Positions 18,095-27,928 of a stretch of 64,000 nt of DNA are shown here, in pieces. The notes beneath the pieces are model-generated. The model ran no database searches. It had not been told where the DNA came from and was given only the letters and a program-made list of their open reading frames with translations. The stretch lies in contig OZ244993.1 of the NCBI GenBank assembly GCA_965223485.1, positions 868,001-932,000 of the forward strand, written 5' to 3'. Each line of letters opens with the position of its first letter. The stretch's first letter is position 1. Position numbers and translations under genes: made by a program. This stretch comes from VXPQ01 sp965223485 (lineage in GTDB: Bacteria > Bacteroidota > Rhodothermia > Rhodothermales > VXPQ01).

Positions 18095-19498
18095 TTACCG
18101 TTGTTCGAGTTCCGCAAGCAATGCGCCTCCACAACGCCAGATATCTCCAGCGCCCATGGTCACAACAGCATCCCCCTCCCGCACCTTGCCCGCGAGAAAG
18201 CCTGACACTTCTTTCCTGTCAGCGACATAATGCACATTCCGGTGCCCGTACTGTCTGGCCAGATTGGCCAGCATTTCTCCATTAACTCCGTCAATGGGCG
18301 CCTCCCTGGCGGCGTACACATCGGTAAGCACCAGCATGTCCGCATTGAAGAAGGCCTTTGCGAAATCATCCATGAAGTCGCGCGTACGCGTGTAGAGATG
18401 CGGCTGAAACACCGCGATAATCCGCTTGTCGGGCCACATCTCGTGCGCTGCTTCAAGCGTCGCCGTAATCTCGGTCGGGTGATGCGCATAATCGTCCACC
18501 ACCATGACGCCCGCGGCCTCGCCTTTTTTCTGAAAGCGCCGCTGCACTCCCGTGAACCGGCCGATACCCGCCCGGATTTCTTCAAAGCCGATTTCCAGTT
18601 CGATCCCGACCGCCACAGCAGCCAACGCATTGCGCACGTTGTACCGTCCGGGTGCATGCAGCGCAATCTCACCGAGGCTCCGGTTGCGGCACAGCACATG
18701 AAACCGGGTCGTCGCGCCGTCCTGCCAGACCTTGTCGGTGCGTATCTCCGCCTGTCGCGACATACCGTACGTAATGATCCGGCGATCTATCCGGCTGACG
18801 ATTTCCTGTACGATCGGATCGTCCAGGCAAAGCACAGCCGCTCCGAAGAAAGGCACGCTGTTCGCGAATTGCGTGAATGCCTGCTTGATGTCGTCGAGGT
18901 CCCTGTACGTATCGAGGTGTTCCGCCTCGATGTTCGTAATGACGGCCAGAGAAGGGGTGAGCCGCAGGAACGTACGATCGTATTCGTCGGCCTCGATCAC
19001 AATGACATTGCCTTCGCCGACCACCGCGTTCGAACCGAAAACCGCTACTTTGCCGCCCACGATAATCGTGGGGTCGAATCCTCCCTCTGCAACGACCAAT
19101 CCGACCATCGAGGTCGTCGTGGTCTTGCCGTGCGTGCCGGAAATGCCGACGCCAAACTGCATGCGCATCAACTCCCCGAGCATCACCGAACGGGGAATGG
19201 CGGGGATACGCAGCCGTTCCGCCTCCACGGTTTCCGGGTTGTCTTTCAGCGCTACGGCGGAGGAATACACGACGACATCGGTATCCTGCACGTTTTCGGC
19301 GGCATGCCCCTCATGTATGACAGCGCCAAGCGAGATCAGCCGCTCCGTCACGTCCGATAGTTGCAAGTCCGAGCCGGTCACCCGATACCCCCGGTTGAGC
19401 AACACCTCTGCGATGGAACTCATGCCGATCCCGCCGACGCCCACCATGTGGACCCGCCGGATACGACCAAGAGCCGATTGTCGTTTACTTTTCATCAT
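18095..19498 (-). CDS. murC: UDP-N-acetylmuramate-L-alanine ligase
   Basis: A 467-residue cytosolic Mur ligase that adds L-Ala to UDP-MurNAc. The N-terminal UDP-binding domain has H-M-V-G-V-G-G-I-G-M-S near 17-27. The ATP loop G-T-H-G-K-T-T-T is near 110-117, D-D-Y-A-H-H-P-T-E near 345 and the C-terminal V-F-Q-P-H-x-Y-T-R motif near 375 — all MurC hallmarks. The start ATG abuts the murG stop directly, with an alternative ATG 3 bp downstream (19495). It is part of the dcw operon. Confidence 0.96.
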   Translation of the reverse strand: MMKSKRQSALGRIRRVHMVGVGGIGMSSIAEVLLNRGYRVTGSDLQLSDVTERLISLGAVIHEGHAAENVQDTDVVVYSSAVALKDNPETVEAERLRIPAIPRSVMLGELMRMQFGVGISGTHGKTTTTSMVGLVVAEGGFDPTIIVGGKVAVFGSNAVVGEGNVIVIEADEYDRTFLRLTPSLAVITNIEAEHLDTYRDLDDIKQAFTQFANSVPFFGAAVLCLDDPIVQEIVSRIDRRIITYGMSRQAEIRTDKVWQDGATTRFHVLCRNRSLGEIALHAPGRYNVRNALAAVAVGIELEIGFEEIRAGIGRFTGVQRRFQKKGEAAGVMVVDDYAHHPTEITATLEAAHEMWPDKRIIAVFQPHLYTRTRDFMDDFAKAFFNADMLVLTDVYAAREAPIDGVNGEMLANLARQYGHRNVHYVADRKEVSGFLAGKVREGDAVVTMGAGDIWRCGGALLAELEQR

Positions 19499-20659
19499 TC
19501 AAACACGTATCGCTTGCCGACCGGTCATCGTAGATTCGTTTTCGTCCGTTTTCGCCTCTGCGGCGAAACCCGCCAGACGCAACACATCGCTGGCAATCCG
19601 ATCCGCAGCACCGGGCCGGGCCAGATCAAGCGCCGCTTTCGACATATCCCGAAGGAGCTCGGGGCGCATTCGCAACCGGTCTATCGCCTCCGGCAAAGCA
19701 TGGACCATCATCGACTCGGAAATCATCTCCGCGGCCCCCGCAGCTACCATACTCCGGGCATTGCGGGTCTGATGATCTTCCGCCACATTCGGAGAAGGAA
19801 TGAGGATAGAAGGCGTACCCGTGATCGCCAGTTCGCTGCATGTGAGCGCGCCACTGCGGCATACCACGAGGTCTGCGGCAGCATACGCCCGATCCATCCG
19901 GTCAACATATTCGAGCAGCCGCAAACGCGGGTGGCTCGGTACGCGGGAACGCATTTCTTCGAAATACCGCCGACCGCTCTGCCAAATGACATGCACGGAC
20001 TCGTCGCGCAGCAACGTTTCGAGATTGCGCACCATTACCTCATTGATGGCCCGGCTCCCCAGCGAGCCCCCGAATACGGCGATCACGAATGCCTCGGCAG
20101 GCAGTTCGTAACCCCGCCGCGATTCTTCCGGGTCAACTGCAACGAGTTCCTGGCGCACAGGATTGCCGCTGCACAAGCAGCGATCGGACGGAAAATGTTT
20201 CCGTGCTTCTTCAAACGCCACGTGGACGGTCGCCGCCCGCTTTCCGAGTAACCGGTTGGTCAATCCGGGATACGCGTTCTGTTCCTGCACCACGATCGGT
20301 TTGCCGACCATGCTGGCCGCGAGCAAAACGGGACCGCTTACGTACCCGCCGGTGCCGACAGCTACATCCGGATCGAACCGCCGCACGAGCGTATGGCTTT
20401 CGACCATCGAACGCGCCAGTTTGAACGGGAGCGCAAGGTTGCGGTACGCTCGGGTACGGTGCAAACCGGCCGCGGTAATGGGATACATTTCGTATCCGGC
20501 TTTGGGCACAGCCTCCCATTCCATGCGACTGCGCGTTCCGGCAAACCGGATATGCGCGTCCGGAATCTGCCGGCGAAGCGCATCCGCCACGGCAATAGCG
20601 GGATATACATGCCCCCCTGTGCCGCCCGCCGCAAACAATATGTTGGGCGCAGACCTCAT
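19499..20659 (-). CDS. murG: UDP-GlcNAc:lipid I N-acetylglucosaminyltransferase MurG
   Basis: A 386-residue GT-B-fold membrane-associated enzyme converting lipid I to lipid II. The N-terminal loop A-A-G-G-T-G-G-H-V-Y-P-A is at about residues 10-21, then G-T-G-G-Y-V-S-G-P and E-Q-N-A-Y-P-G near 130. The C-terminal donor site has F-G-G-S-L-G-S and C-R-S-G-A-x-T-x-x-E. The ATG at 20659 overlaps the ftsW stop (ATGA). An in-frame ATG at 20671 is a possible alternative, and the frame runs open far upstream inside ftsW without MurG similarity. Confidence 0.95.
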   Translation of the reverse strand: MRSAPNILFAAGGTGGHVYPAIAVADALRRQIPDAHIRFAGTRSRMEWEAVPKAGYEMYPITAAGLHRTRAYRNLALPFKLARSMVESHTLVRRFDPDVAVGTGGYVSGPVLLAASMVGKPIVVQEQNAYPGLTNRLLGKRAATVHVAFEEARKHFPSDRCLCSGNPVRQELVAVDPEESRRGYELPAEAFVIAVFGGSLGSRAINEVMVRNLETLLRDESVHVIWQSGRRYFEEMRSRVPSHPRLRLLEYVDRMDRAYAAADLVVCRSGALTCSELAITGTPSILIPSPNVAEDHQTRNARSMVAAGAAEMISESMMVHALPEAIDRLRMRPELLRDMSKAALDLARPGAADRIASDVLRLAGFAAEAKTDENESTMTGRQAIRV

Positions 20660-21816
20660 CGCTCGACGCATTGCCTCGATATGTTGAGTAAAATGCCGAA
20701 CATCATGCCGGTCGCCGCCATGGATGTCCCGCCGTACGAAACAAACGGCAGGGGAAGCCCTGTGACCGGGAGCAAACCGCAAGCCACGGCGGCATGCACG
20801 AAAGCGTACAACGCCACGCTCGTCGTCAGTCCGACGCCCATGAACAACCCCAGCGGATCCGGTGCACGGCGGGCGATGCGCAAAAATCCTCGAAACAACA
20901 CGGTCAAAAAAGCGGCAAGCAACGCCATCGCACCCAAAAACCCGTATTCCTCCGCTACAATGGCGAAAATGAAATCGTTGTACGGGGCCGGCAGAAAATC
21001 CCGCTGTGTGCTTTTGCCCGGCCCTACGCCGGTCAGCCCGCCCATTGCGAAGGCGATCCGGGCCTGTTGGGCCTGATATCCTTCTGCCTGATCGCTGAAA
21101 ACCTCTTCGGTCCCGGTATGCGGGAATATGTTCATGCCGAGATACGATTCGAGGCGCGCCGCCCGGTTCGGCGACCCGAGTATAAGCAGAAAGGCAAGCG
21201 CCACGCCCAGCGCGGAAAGGCCACCGAGATGCAAGGTGCTGACGCGCGCCACAAAACACATCAGCATGGTCGTAGTCAGCAGCATCAATGCCGAAGAAAG
21301 ATCTTCTATCCCGATCAGTATGCAGGTAGCAAGTACCCACACCAGCACCGGCATGAAGGCCCGCGAAAAACTTTTGATGTAGGTCTGCTTCTTCGACAGC
21401 AGCACGCCCGTGTACAGAATGAGCGCCACGCGGGCCAGGTCCGAGGGTTGAAATCCGAACGATCCGATGCGTAGCCACCGGGTCGCGCCGCCCGAAGCGA
21501 CGCCCGCAATTTGCACTACTACGAGCAACCCCAGCGATACCAGAAGGGCGATCCGGCCAAGCCGCGCCAGTTTCCGGTAATCGATCACGCTGCAAACAAG
21601 CATGGCGCCAAACGCCACGCCGACGCGCACAAGGTGACGCACCAGAAAACGTTCCGTATCCCCCCCGGCTCTCGTCTCTGCGAGAAACGAAATCGCGCTG
21701 TACACGGCCACCACGCCAAACACCGCCAGCAAGAGCACGGCCCACACGATATATCTATCGAGCGGTCGTCTCGGACGGGATTCGGAACCCGGCAATGCGG
21801 TAGTGGAAAAAGCCAT
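20656..21816 (-). CDS. ftsW: peptidoglycan glycosyltransferase FtsW (SEDS family)
   Basis: A 386-residue polytopic membrane protein with about ten hydrophobic helices. SEDS signatures are present: Q-P-S-D-L-A-R near 123, the catalytic-loop region with D-F-I-F-A-I-V-A-E-E-Y-G-F near 275, and the C-terminal G-L-P-L-P-F-V-S-Y-G-G-T-S near 350. It polymerises glycan strands at the septum together with FtsI, which is in the same operon. The stop overlaps the murG start; the start is 1 bp after the murD stop. Confidence 0.95.
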   Translation of the reverse strand: MAFSTTALPGSESRPRRPLDRYIVWAVLLLAVFGVVAVYSAISFLAETRAGGDTERFLVRHLVRVGVAFGAMLVCSVIDYRKLARLGRIALLVSLGLLVVVQIAGVASGGATRWLRIGSFGFQPSDLARVALILYTGVLLSKKQTYIKSFSRAFMPVLVWVLATCILIGIEDLSSALMLLTTTMLMCFVARVSTLHLGGLSALGVALAFLLILGSPNRAARLESYLGMNIFPHTGTEEVFSDQAEGYQAQQARIAFAMGGLTGVGPGKSTQRDFLPAPYNDFIFAIVAEEYGFLGAMALLAAFLTVLFRGFLRIARRAPDPLGLFMGVGLTTSVALYAFVHAAVACGLLPVTGLPLPFVSYGGTSMAATGMMFGILLNISRQCVER

Positions 21817-21817
21817 G

Positions 21818-23185
21818 CTACAGGTCGTTTACAAGATTTCTGAAGGCGTCGCCGCGCTCTTCGTAACTGCGAAACATGTCGAACGAGGCGCAAGCCGGGC
21901 TTAACAGCACCACATCCCCGGCTTCGGCGGCTATGCTGGCCCGGTGCACCGCATCCTCGAACGAACGGGCAACGATGGCGCAACCGGCTTCCGATCCAAG
22001 TTCCTCGGCCACTTTGCCGGCGCTCTCTCCCACGGCAATCACGGCCCGAACCTTCTGCTTCACCAGCGGCTTGATTGGCCCGTAATCGTTCCCCTTGTCG
22101 CGTCCGCCCGCAATCAGCACCACCGGGTCGTCCACGCTTTCCAGCGCATACCGGACGGCATGCACATTTGTCGCCTTCGAGTCGTTGACGTACCGGATGC
22201 CGCCGGTCTCCCGTACAAGCTCCATCCGATGCGGTACACCCATGAATGTCCTCAGACCTTCGCGTACGACAGCGGGGGGTAACCCCGCCACGCGGGCCGC
22301 AACGGCCGCCGCCAATGCATTGTGCAGATTGTGCGGCCCCGGTAGAACCAGCTCTTCCGATCGCATAAGGATCTCCTCGTCGGTTATTCTCAGAACGATT
22401 TCCTCATCCCGTACGAATGCCCCCGCTTCCACTTCGCCCATCCGGCTGTACTCCAGCAGGGCAGGCCCGTTTGTCCGGGAAGACCGGAATGCGGAAGTCC
22501 GTTCCCGCACCTGCCGATCGTCCCGGTTGTAGACAAACCAGTCGTCGCTGCCCTGATTTTCACCCAAGCGAAATTTGCTCCGTGCGTAGGCGTCGAAATC
22601 ATGGTCATACCGGTCCATGTGATCCGGCGCAATATTCAGCATCACGGCAATCCAGGGCCGAAACCCCGCGATGTGGTCGAGTTGAAAGCTGGACACTTCC
22701 AGCACGACCAGGTCGCGCGCCTGGACCGACGCCGCAAAATTCGAGAATGGATATCCGGTGTTGCCCCCGACAAACGTCTTTCTCCCGGCCTGTCGGAACA
22801 TGTGCCCAAGCAAACCGACCGTCGTCGTCTTTCCGTTGGTGCCCGTCACCGCAAGCACAGGAGCCCGGCAAAACCACGAAGCAACCTCTATTTCCGAGCA
22901 GACGGAGAGACCGGCGCCGGTCACCCGTTGCAAAAGCGGGGCCGAGGACGGCACTCCCGGACTTGTCACAAGAAAATGCGCGTCCGCAGCCCGGTCGGAA
23001 TGCCCCCCGGATTCGAACGCAATCCCGGCTTCGTTCAAGGCGGCCAGGAACGCCGGTTCGATCGAGCCGGCATCCGTCACAAACACCTCTGCTCCGTGCG
23101 CATGCAACAGCCGCGCAACAGCAACGCCGGAGCGCGCCGCGCCGACTACCGTTACGTTCTTTCCGCGCAGCTTGCTCGGCGTCAT
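21818..23185 (-). CDS. murD: UDP-N-acetylmuramoyl-L-alanine-D-glutamate ligase
   Basis: A 455-residue cytosolic Mur ligase adding D-Glu to UDP-MurNAc-L-Ala. The N-terminal Rossmann loop is V-V-G-A-A-R-S-G-V-A near 13-22, the ATP loop G-T-N-G-K-T-T-T near 115-122, then E-V-S-S-F-Q-L near 160, A-P-D-H-M-D-R-Y near 190, and the C-terminal D-S-K-A-T-N motif near 320 with G-G-R-D-K-G. Each of these is diagnostic for MurD. It lies between mraY (34 bp upstream) and ftsW (1 bp downstream). Confidence 0.96.
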   Translation of the reverse strand: MTPSKLRGKNVTVVGAARSGVAVARLLHAHGAEVFVTDAGSIEPAFLAALNEAGIAFESGGHSDRAADAHFLVTSPGVPSSAPLLQRVTGAGLSVCSEIEVASWFCRAPVLAVTGTNGKTTTVGLLGHMFRQAGRKTFVGGNTGYPFSNFAASVQARDLVVLEVSSFQLDHIAGFRPWIAVMLNIAPDHMDRYDHDFDAYARSKFRLGENQGSDDWFVYNRDDRQVRERTSAFRSSRTNGPALLEYSRMGEVEAGAFVRDEEIVLRITDEEILMRSEELVLPGPHNLHNALAAAVAARVAGLPPAVVREGLRTFMGVPHRMELVRETGGIRYVNDSKATNVHAVRYALESVDDPVVLIAGGRDKGNDYGPIKPLVKQKVRAVIAVGESAGKVAEELGSEAGCAIVARSFEDAVHRASIAAEAGDVVLLSPACASFDMFRSYEERGDAFRNLVNDL

Positions 23186-23219
23186 ATACCGTTTGCGAAA
23201 AAATGTGGGAGTACATGCG

Positions 23220-24377
23220 TCATCTGATGCGGAGAACCAGCAGTGTCGCCACCACCGTAACCGCGGTAATGATCCAGAAGCGGGTCACAATCTTTGCCTC
23301 GTGCGTGCCGCGCGCCTCAAAATGGTGATGCAGCGGCGCCATCCGGAAAATCCGTTTGCCTTCCCCGGTCCGCCGGCGAGTCCACTTGAACCAGGTCGTT
23401 TGTATGATCACGGACAGGGTTTCCATGAAATAGACGGCCCCGAGCAGCGGCAGCAGCAGTTCCATACGGATCATCAGCGTGAGCGACGCCACCGCGGCGC
23501 CCAGCGCCAACGATCCCGTATCGCCCATGAAAACTGTTGCCGGATACCCGTTGAACCACAGAAAGCCGAAACAAGCCGCCGTCATCGCCGCGGCGAACAC
23601 CGTGAGCTCCCCTGCCCCGGGCAGGTAAAACACATCGAGAAATTCGGCGAATTGCACATTGCCCGAAATGTAGCACAGCACCACGAGCCCCAGCCCTACG
23701 AACGCGGTGACCCCCGTGGCCAGCCCGTCGAGCCCATCCGTCAGATTGACCCCATTCGATACCGCCGTCATGATGAAGACGGCGACCGGAATGTACACGA
23801 GCGCTCCCAGGTTGGCGCCCCCAAACAAGTGACCGAAGATGTTATAGTCGATCATCTTGTTTTTCAGAAAGGGAACGTACGTGAGCGCACTGTATGCCTC
23901 GAACGCGGGGTGAAAACAAAGCGCCGCCCCAAGCAGCAGTCCGATGGAAATTTGCCCCGCCAGTTTGACTTTCGGCGCAAGGCCCCGCTTGTCCTTCCTG
24001 AACGTCTTGATATAGTCGTCCATGAATCCGAACACCCCCATCCAGGCCATCGCCAGCATGGCAAGCCAGACATACGGCTCGGCGATCGCACCCCACAGGA
24101 AGGTCGATATGAGAATCGACAAGATGATGATGACCCCCCCCATGGTGGGCGTACCGGCCTTGTGCGCATGACTGACCACGCCGGCTCCCGCGCCTTCCCG
24201 AACGGACTCGCCCAGTTGCTTTGCACTCAGCATATTGATGATGCGGCGCCCTATGAACAGAGAGATGAATAGCGCCGTAATCGCGCCCAGCGTAGCCCGG
24301 ACCGTGATGAATCGTATCACCTGGAATCCAGGAGGCTGGTACAGTTGCTCCAGATAGTCGATCAGGTAATAAAGCAT
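23220..24377 (-). CDS. mraY: phospho-N-acetylmuramoyl-pentapeptide transferase MraY
   Basis: A 385-residue polytopic inner-membrane enzyme making lipid I from UDP-MurNAc-pentapeptide and undecaprenyl phosphate. About ten hydrophobic helices are visible. Family motifs: K-A-G-T-P-T-M-G-G near 73-81, F-M-D-D-Y near 117, N-L-T-D-G-L-D-G-L near 215, and the H-H-H-F-E-A-R-G motif near 345, which holds catalytic histidines. In proteobacteria murF normally precedes mraY; here murE does, as is usual in Bacteroidota. Confidence 0.96.
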   Translation of the reverse strand: MLYYLIDYLEQLYQPPGFQVIRFITVRATLGAITALFISLFIGRRIINMLSAKQLGESVREGAGAGVVSHAHKAGTPTMGGVIIILSILISTFLWGAIAEPYVWLAMLAMAWMGVFGFMDDYIKTFRKDKRGLAPKVKLAGQISIGLLLGAALCFHPAFEAYSALTYVPFLKNKMIDYNIFGHLFGGANLGALVYIPVAVFIMTAVSNGVNLTDGLDGLATGVTAFVGLGLVVLCYISGNVQFAEFLDVFYLPGAGELTVFAAAMTAACFGFLWFNGYPATVFMGDTGSLALGAAVASLTLMIRMELLLPLLGAVYFMETLSVIIQTTWFKWTRRRTGEGKRIFRMAPLHHHFEARGTHEAKIVTRFWIITAVTVVATLLVLRIR

Positions 24378-24410
24378 AAGGCGTAGTCGAAAAAGAACCC
24401 GTATATCCGG

Positions 24411-25916
24411 TTATCGGGGGTGCTGCGGCAATCGGGCCGGAGACTTCCGGGCAAAAGCCGCCCGCACAGCCTCCCTGTCGTCGAAACGCTTTTGGTCCGT
24501 TCCGACAATCTGACGGGTTTCATGCCCCTTCCCGGCTACGAGCACGATGTCTCCCGGACGAGCGAGGCGACTCGCTTCAGCAATAGCCTCCCCGCGATCG
24601 GTAATGAGAAGCGCACGGTCCGGATCGGTGAAGCCGGCCCGGATGTCTTGCAGAATCCGGGCAGGATCTTCGGTACGCGGGTTATCGCTCGTAACGATCA
24701 GGTGGTCCGCGAACCGTTCGGCCACAGCGCCCATCATCGGACGCTTTGCACGATCGCGATCTCCCCCGCAACCGAAAACGCACCATACATGTGCACCGGA
24801 AGGTCGGGCGGCAGTGATTGTCTCAAGCACAGCCCGGAGCGCAGCGGGCGTGTGGGCAAAATCGATGATGACATGCGTGCCGTCTTCGAATCGGATCCGT
24901 TCGAAGCGCCCCGGCGCCGGCCGGGCCTGTTCGAGCGCATCCAGCGCATCGCCGGCATCGCATCCCAGCGCCAACAGGGCGCCCCAGGCCGCCAGCAGGT
25001 TGTAGGCATTGAACCTCCCGGCAAGCCGAAAGCGGCGCGTGCGCCCCTCGACACGAAGAACCAGCCCATCCATGACGTCCTCGACGACATCGGCACGGAT
25101 ATCGGCCGCCGTATCCAGGCCGTACGAGGTGCATGTCGCACGCGTATCGGCCATCATGCGGGCGCCGGCCGGGTCGTCGGCGTTGAACAGGGCGGCAGCG
25201 TCAGCATCCAGCCGGTCGAAAAGCGTCTTCTTGGCCGCAAGGTATGCCTCGAAGGTCTTATGGTAGTCGAGGTGATCGTGTGCAAGATTCGTAAACACGG
25301 CCACATTGAACGCAATCCCCCGGACCCGCTCCTGATCCAATGCATGGGAGGATACCTCCATAGCGCATGCATCGCATCCCTTGTCCGCCATGCGGCGGAG
25401 CAGGCGCTGTACGTCCGGGGCGTCCGGGGTCGTAAGCCGGGCGGCAAATGCCTCGCCCGCTATGCGAATTCCGACCGTCCCTATAAAGCCGGCCTGTACG
25501 CCAAGTACCCCAAGCGCCTGCTGCACGAGAAAAGCGACCGTTGTCTTGCCGTTGGTACCGGTTACGCCGACGACGCGCAATGCATGCGACGGATCGCCGT
25601 ACCAGGCGGCGGCAAGCACAGCCAGTGCGGATCGGGAATCACGGACGCGCGCGAAAGCGGCGCCGGGATACCGGTGTGCCCGGTTCGCCGGCGCCGCCTC
25701 GCACACGATCGCGATGGCTCCGTTTTTAACAGCCTTGTCAATGAACAGGTGGCCGTCGGCCTCAACGCCTCGAATGGCGACAAAAAGGCCGTTCGGCCCG
25801 ACCTTGCGGCTGTCTCCGGCCACATGGTCGATATCGATATTGTCAATGCTTTCCCATGTCTCCATGAGCAGGCCCGCGGCCTGCAATGCTTTCATTAAGT
25901 TTCCGAGCGTTTTCAT
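24411..25916 (-). CDS. murE: UDP-MurNAc-tripeptide synthetase, meso-diaminopimelate-adding
   Basis: A 501-residue Mur ligase adding the third stem-peptide residue. The ATP loop G-T-N-G-K-T-T is at residues 120-126, the T-T-P-D-A motif near 158, E-V-S-S-H-A-L near 190, and N-L-x-H-D-H-L-D-Y-H near 215. The C-terminal D-N-P-R motif (about 413-416) selects meso-diaminopimelate, so the wall is inferred to be of the mDAP type. The start overlaps the ftsI stop by four bases. No murF lies next to it. Confidence 0.95.
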   Translation of the reverse strand: MKTLGNLMKALQAAGLLMETWESIDNIDIDHVAGDSRKVGPNGLFVAIRGVEADGHLFIDKAVKNGAIAIVCEAAPANRAHRYPGAAFARVRDSRSALAVLAAAWYGDPSHALRVVGVTGTNGKTTVAFLVQQALGVLGVQAGFIGTVGIRIAGEAFAARLTTPDAPDVQRLLRRMADKGCDACAMEVSSHALDQERVRGIAFNVAVFTNLAHDHLDYHKTFEAYLAAKKTLFDRLDADAAALFNADDPAGARMMADTRATCTSYGLDTAADIRADVVEDVMDGLVLRVEGRTRRFRLAGRFNAYNLLAAWGALLALGCDAGDALDALEQARPAPGRFERIRFEDGTHVIIDFAHTPAALRAVLETITAARPSGAHVWCVFGCGGDRDRAKRPMMGAVAERFADHLIVTSDNPRTEDPARILQDIRAGFTDPDRALLITDRGEAIAEASRLARPGDIVLVAGKGHETRQIVGTDQKRFDDREAVRAAFARKSPARLPQHPR

Positions 25917-27898
25917 CGGGACCGCAGCACCACCGTTTGTCCAGGAGGACTACCCGCTTCGGGATATTGGGCCCCTACGATCCCTCTCCCCTCGACGCGG
26001 ACCCGGATATTCCGGCGCGATAACCAGTACGTGGCCTCGCGCATGGTCCATCCCCGGAAATCGGGGACGGCGTCGCCGGACGCCACCGGTTCGTTCGGTT
26101 CGTCGGATTCACGCAGAAGCACAGGACGCACGCTCTCCGACACATCGGTCGACGCCGCATACGGAAGTTCTTCCGCCGGAAAAGCCTGCCGGGCCAGCTC
26201 GGGAAACGTCGCAAGCCACCGCGTGGCGGTACGCCGGAAAATCGGCGCAGCAACCACCCCCCCGTACCGGAACGTTTTCGGCTCGTCCACCACGACCGCA
26301 AGCACGACCTGTGGATCGTCGGCGGGAAAAAATCCTGCAAACGAAGCACGATACGCTCCCTCGCGATACCCGCCGGCGTCCGCTTTCCGCGCCGTGCCCG
26401 TTTTTCCCGCAACCTTCAGGCCCTCTATCTGCGCACGGGTCGCCGTGCCCTCTTCCACGGCGCCCAGAAAAGCGGGCATAATGGTTTTCGCCGTCGAGGA
26501 CATAAACGCCCGGCGCACAGAGTCTTGCCGGGCTATCCATGTGGTCCGTCCGGTCACATCCCGGCGCTCGACCACAATGTGCGGTTGCACGAGCAGCCCG
26601 CCGTTCGCCAGCGCCGCATAGGCCACGGCAAGTTGCAGGGGAGTCACATCCACTTCGTACCCGATGCCCATGGCCGTCAGCGTTGTGCCGCTCCATCGAT
26701 CGGGCCGCTTCAGCAATCCCTGCACCTCCCCGGGAAGATCGATCCATGTAGGTTGCCCGAAACCGAGACTGCGGGCATGCCGGTAGAACGTACCCCGATC
26801 TGCACGGGACACCACTTTGGCGGTCCCCACATTGCTCGAAAGCGAGATCACTTCCCGAAAGGGGATCGTACCGTGGGCATGCGTGTCGGTGAGCGTACGT
26901 CCGTGCACCACGGCCCATCCATCCCCCGTTTCGACGGAATCCTGCATGCCAATGAGGTTCTGCTCAATGGCGGAGACGGCAGACACGAGCTTGAACGTGG
27001 AGCCCGGTTCCAGCCGGTCCGTGATGGCGCGGTTACGGCGTGTTTCCGCCGAATACGCCCCGGCCCGATTGGGATCGAACGTAGGCACATTGGCCATGGC
27101 GAGCACTGCGCCGGTGCGTGGATCGAGCGCCACCGCCGTTCCGGACGCCGCCTGCATTTCGGCAACGCCCCGGGCCAGTTCTTCCTCCAGAATGGTCTGC
27201 CTCAGCAGATCTATCGTCAGGATGAGCGCCTCCCCGTGAACAGGTTCGACCACTTGCCCGGAAACGAACGCTCTGATCCGGCCCAGCCGGTTGCGCTGTA
27301 CGGCGCGCCGGCCGTCCACCCCCCTCAAATACTCGTCGTATTGCAATTCCAGGCCGCCCAGCCCGGTCCCCTCGGGACTCACATACCCCAACACATGCGA
27401 GGCGGTTTGTCCGTGATTGTACCGGCGGGCGAAGGCGGGATCGAGAATCACCCCGGGCGCATCCCAGCGCTCAACCTCTTCCTTCTGCCGCCCCGGCATG
27501 CCCCGAACGAGCTGCACGTACTGCGGACTGGTTCGTTCGCGTACGCGCTGCCGGTAGTACGCCGAGGACGTACCGGTCAGCTTTGACAATCTTTCAAAGA
27601 ACGTATGCCGTTGCTCCTCGAAGCCGGAAACCGTCGGATCGAGCGCCAGATCGTACCGCGCCGTGTTCACCGCCAGCGTCCTGCCCGCGCGATCGTAGAT
27701 GGCGCCCCGCATCGCCGGGATACTGACGAACGAGTTCGTCTGCCGCCGTCCCTGATCCCGCAGATCGCGGCCCTCCGTAAGGTGGATGCGAAATACCTGA
27801 CCGAGGACAAGCAGCGGCAGCAGGCTCAGCGCCGTCAGCACCACGTACATCCGGACCAGTATCGAATCCTTTGCTTCCACGTGAGATACCTCTCGCAA
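25913..27898 (-). CDS. ftsI: septal penicillin-binding protein FtsI with C-terminal PASTA domain
   Basis: A 661-residue class B transpeptidase. One N-terminal membrane helix (about 16-36) is followed by a dimerisation domain with R-G-x-I-Y-D-R near 64-70. The transpeptidase domain has S-T-F-K at 300-303 (nucleophile Ser300), S-S-N at 354-356 and K-T-G-T at 499-502. The last ~60 residues (V-P-D-F-x-G to the end) form a single PASTA domain, as in Bacteroidota FtsI and SpoVD-type proteins. It cross-links septal peptidoglycan with FtsW. An in-frame GTG at 27880 is an alternative start. Confidence 0.94.
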   Translation of the reverse strand: MREVSHVEAKDSILVRMYVVLTALSLLPLLVLGQVFRIHLTEGRDLRDQGRRQTNSFVSIPAMRGAIYDRAGRTLAVNTARYDLALDPTVSGFEEQRHTFFERLSKLTGTSSAYYRQRVRERTSPQYVQLVRGMPGRQKEEVERWDAPGVILDPAFARRYNHGQTASHVLGYVSPEGTGLGGLELQYDEYLRGVDGRRAVQRNRLGRIRAFVSGQVVEPVHGEALILTIDLLRQTILEEELARGVAEMQAASGTAVALDPRTGAVLAMANVPTFDPNRAGAYSAETRRNRAITDRLEPGSTFKLVSAVSAIEQNLIGMQDSVETGDGWAVVHGRTLTDTHAHGTIPFREVISLSSNVGTAKVVSRADRGTFYRHARSLGFGQPTWIDLPGEVQGLLKRPDRWSGTTLTAMGIGYEVDVTPLQLAVAYAALANGGLLVQPHIVVERRDVTGRTTWIARQDSVRRAFMSSTAKTIMPAFLGAVEEGTATRAQIEGLKVAGKTGTARKADAGGYREGAYRASFAGFFPADDPQVVLAVVVDEPKTFRYGGVVAAPIFRRTATRWLATFPELARQAFPAEELPYAASTDVSESVRPVLLRESDEPNEPVASGDAVPDFRGWTMREATYWLSRRNIRVRVEGRGIVGAQYPEAGSPPGQTVVLRSR

Positions 27899-27928
27899 GC
27901 GTCTTGCGCCATGTTCGTGTGCTTCCCG

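Noticed and set aside
24411..25916. The gene before mraY as murF
   Set aside because: The D-N-P-R motif and N-terminal pattern identify it as murE; murF is absent from this cluster, as usual in Bacteroidota.
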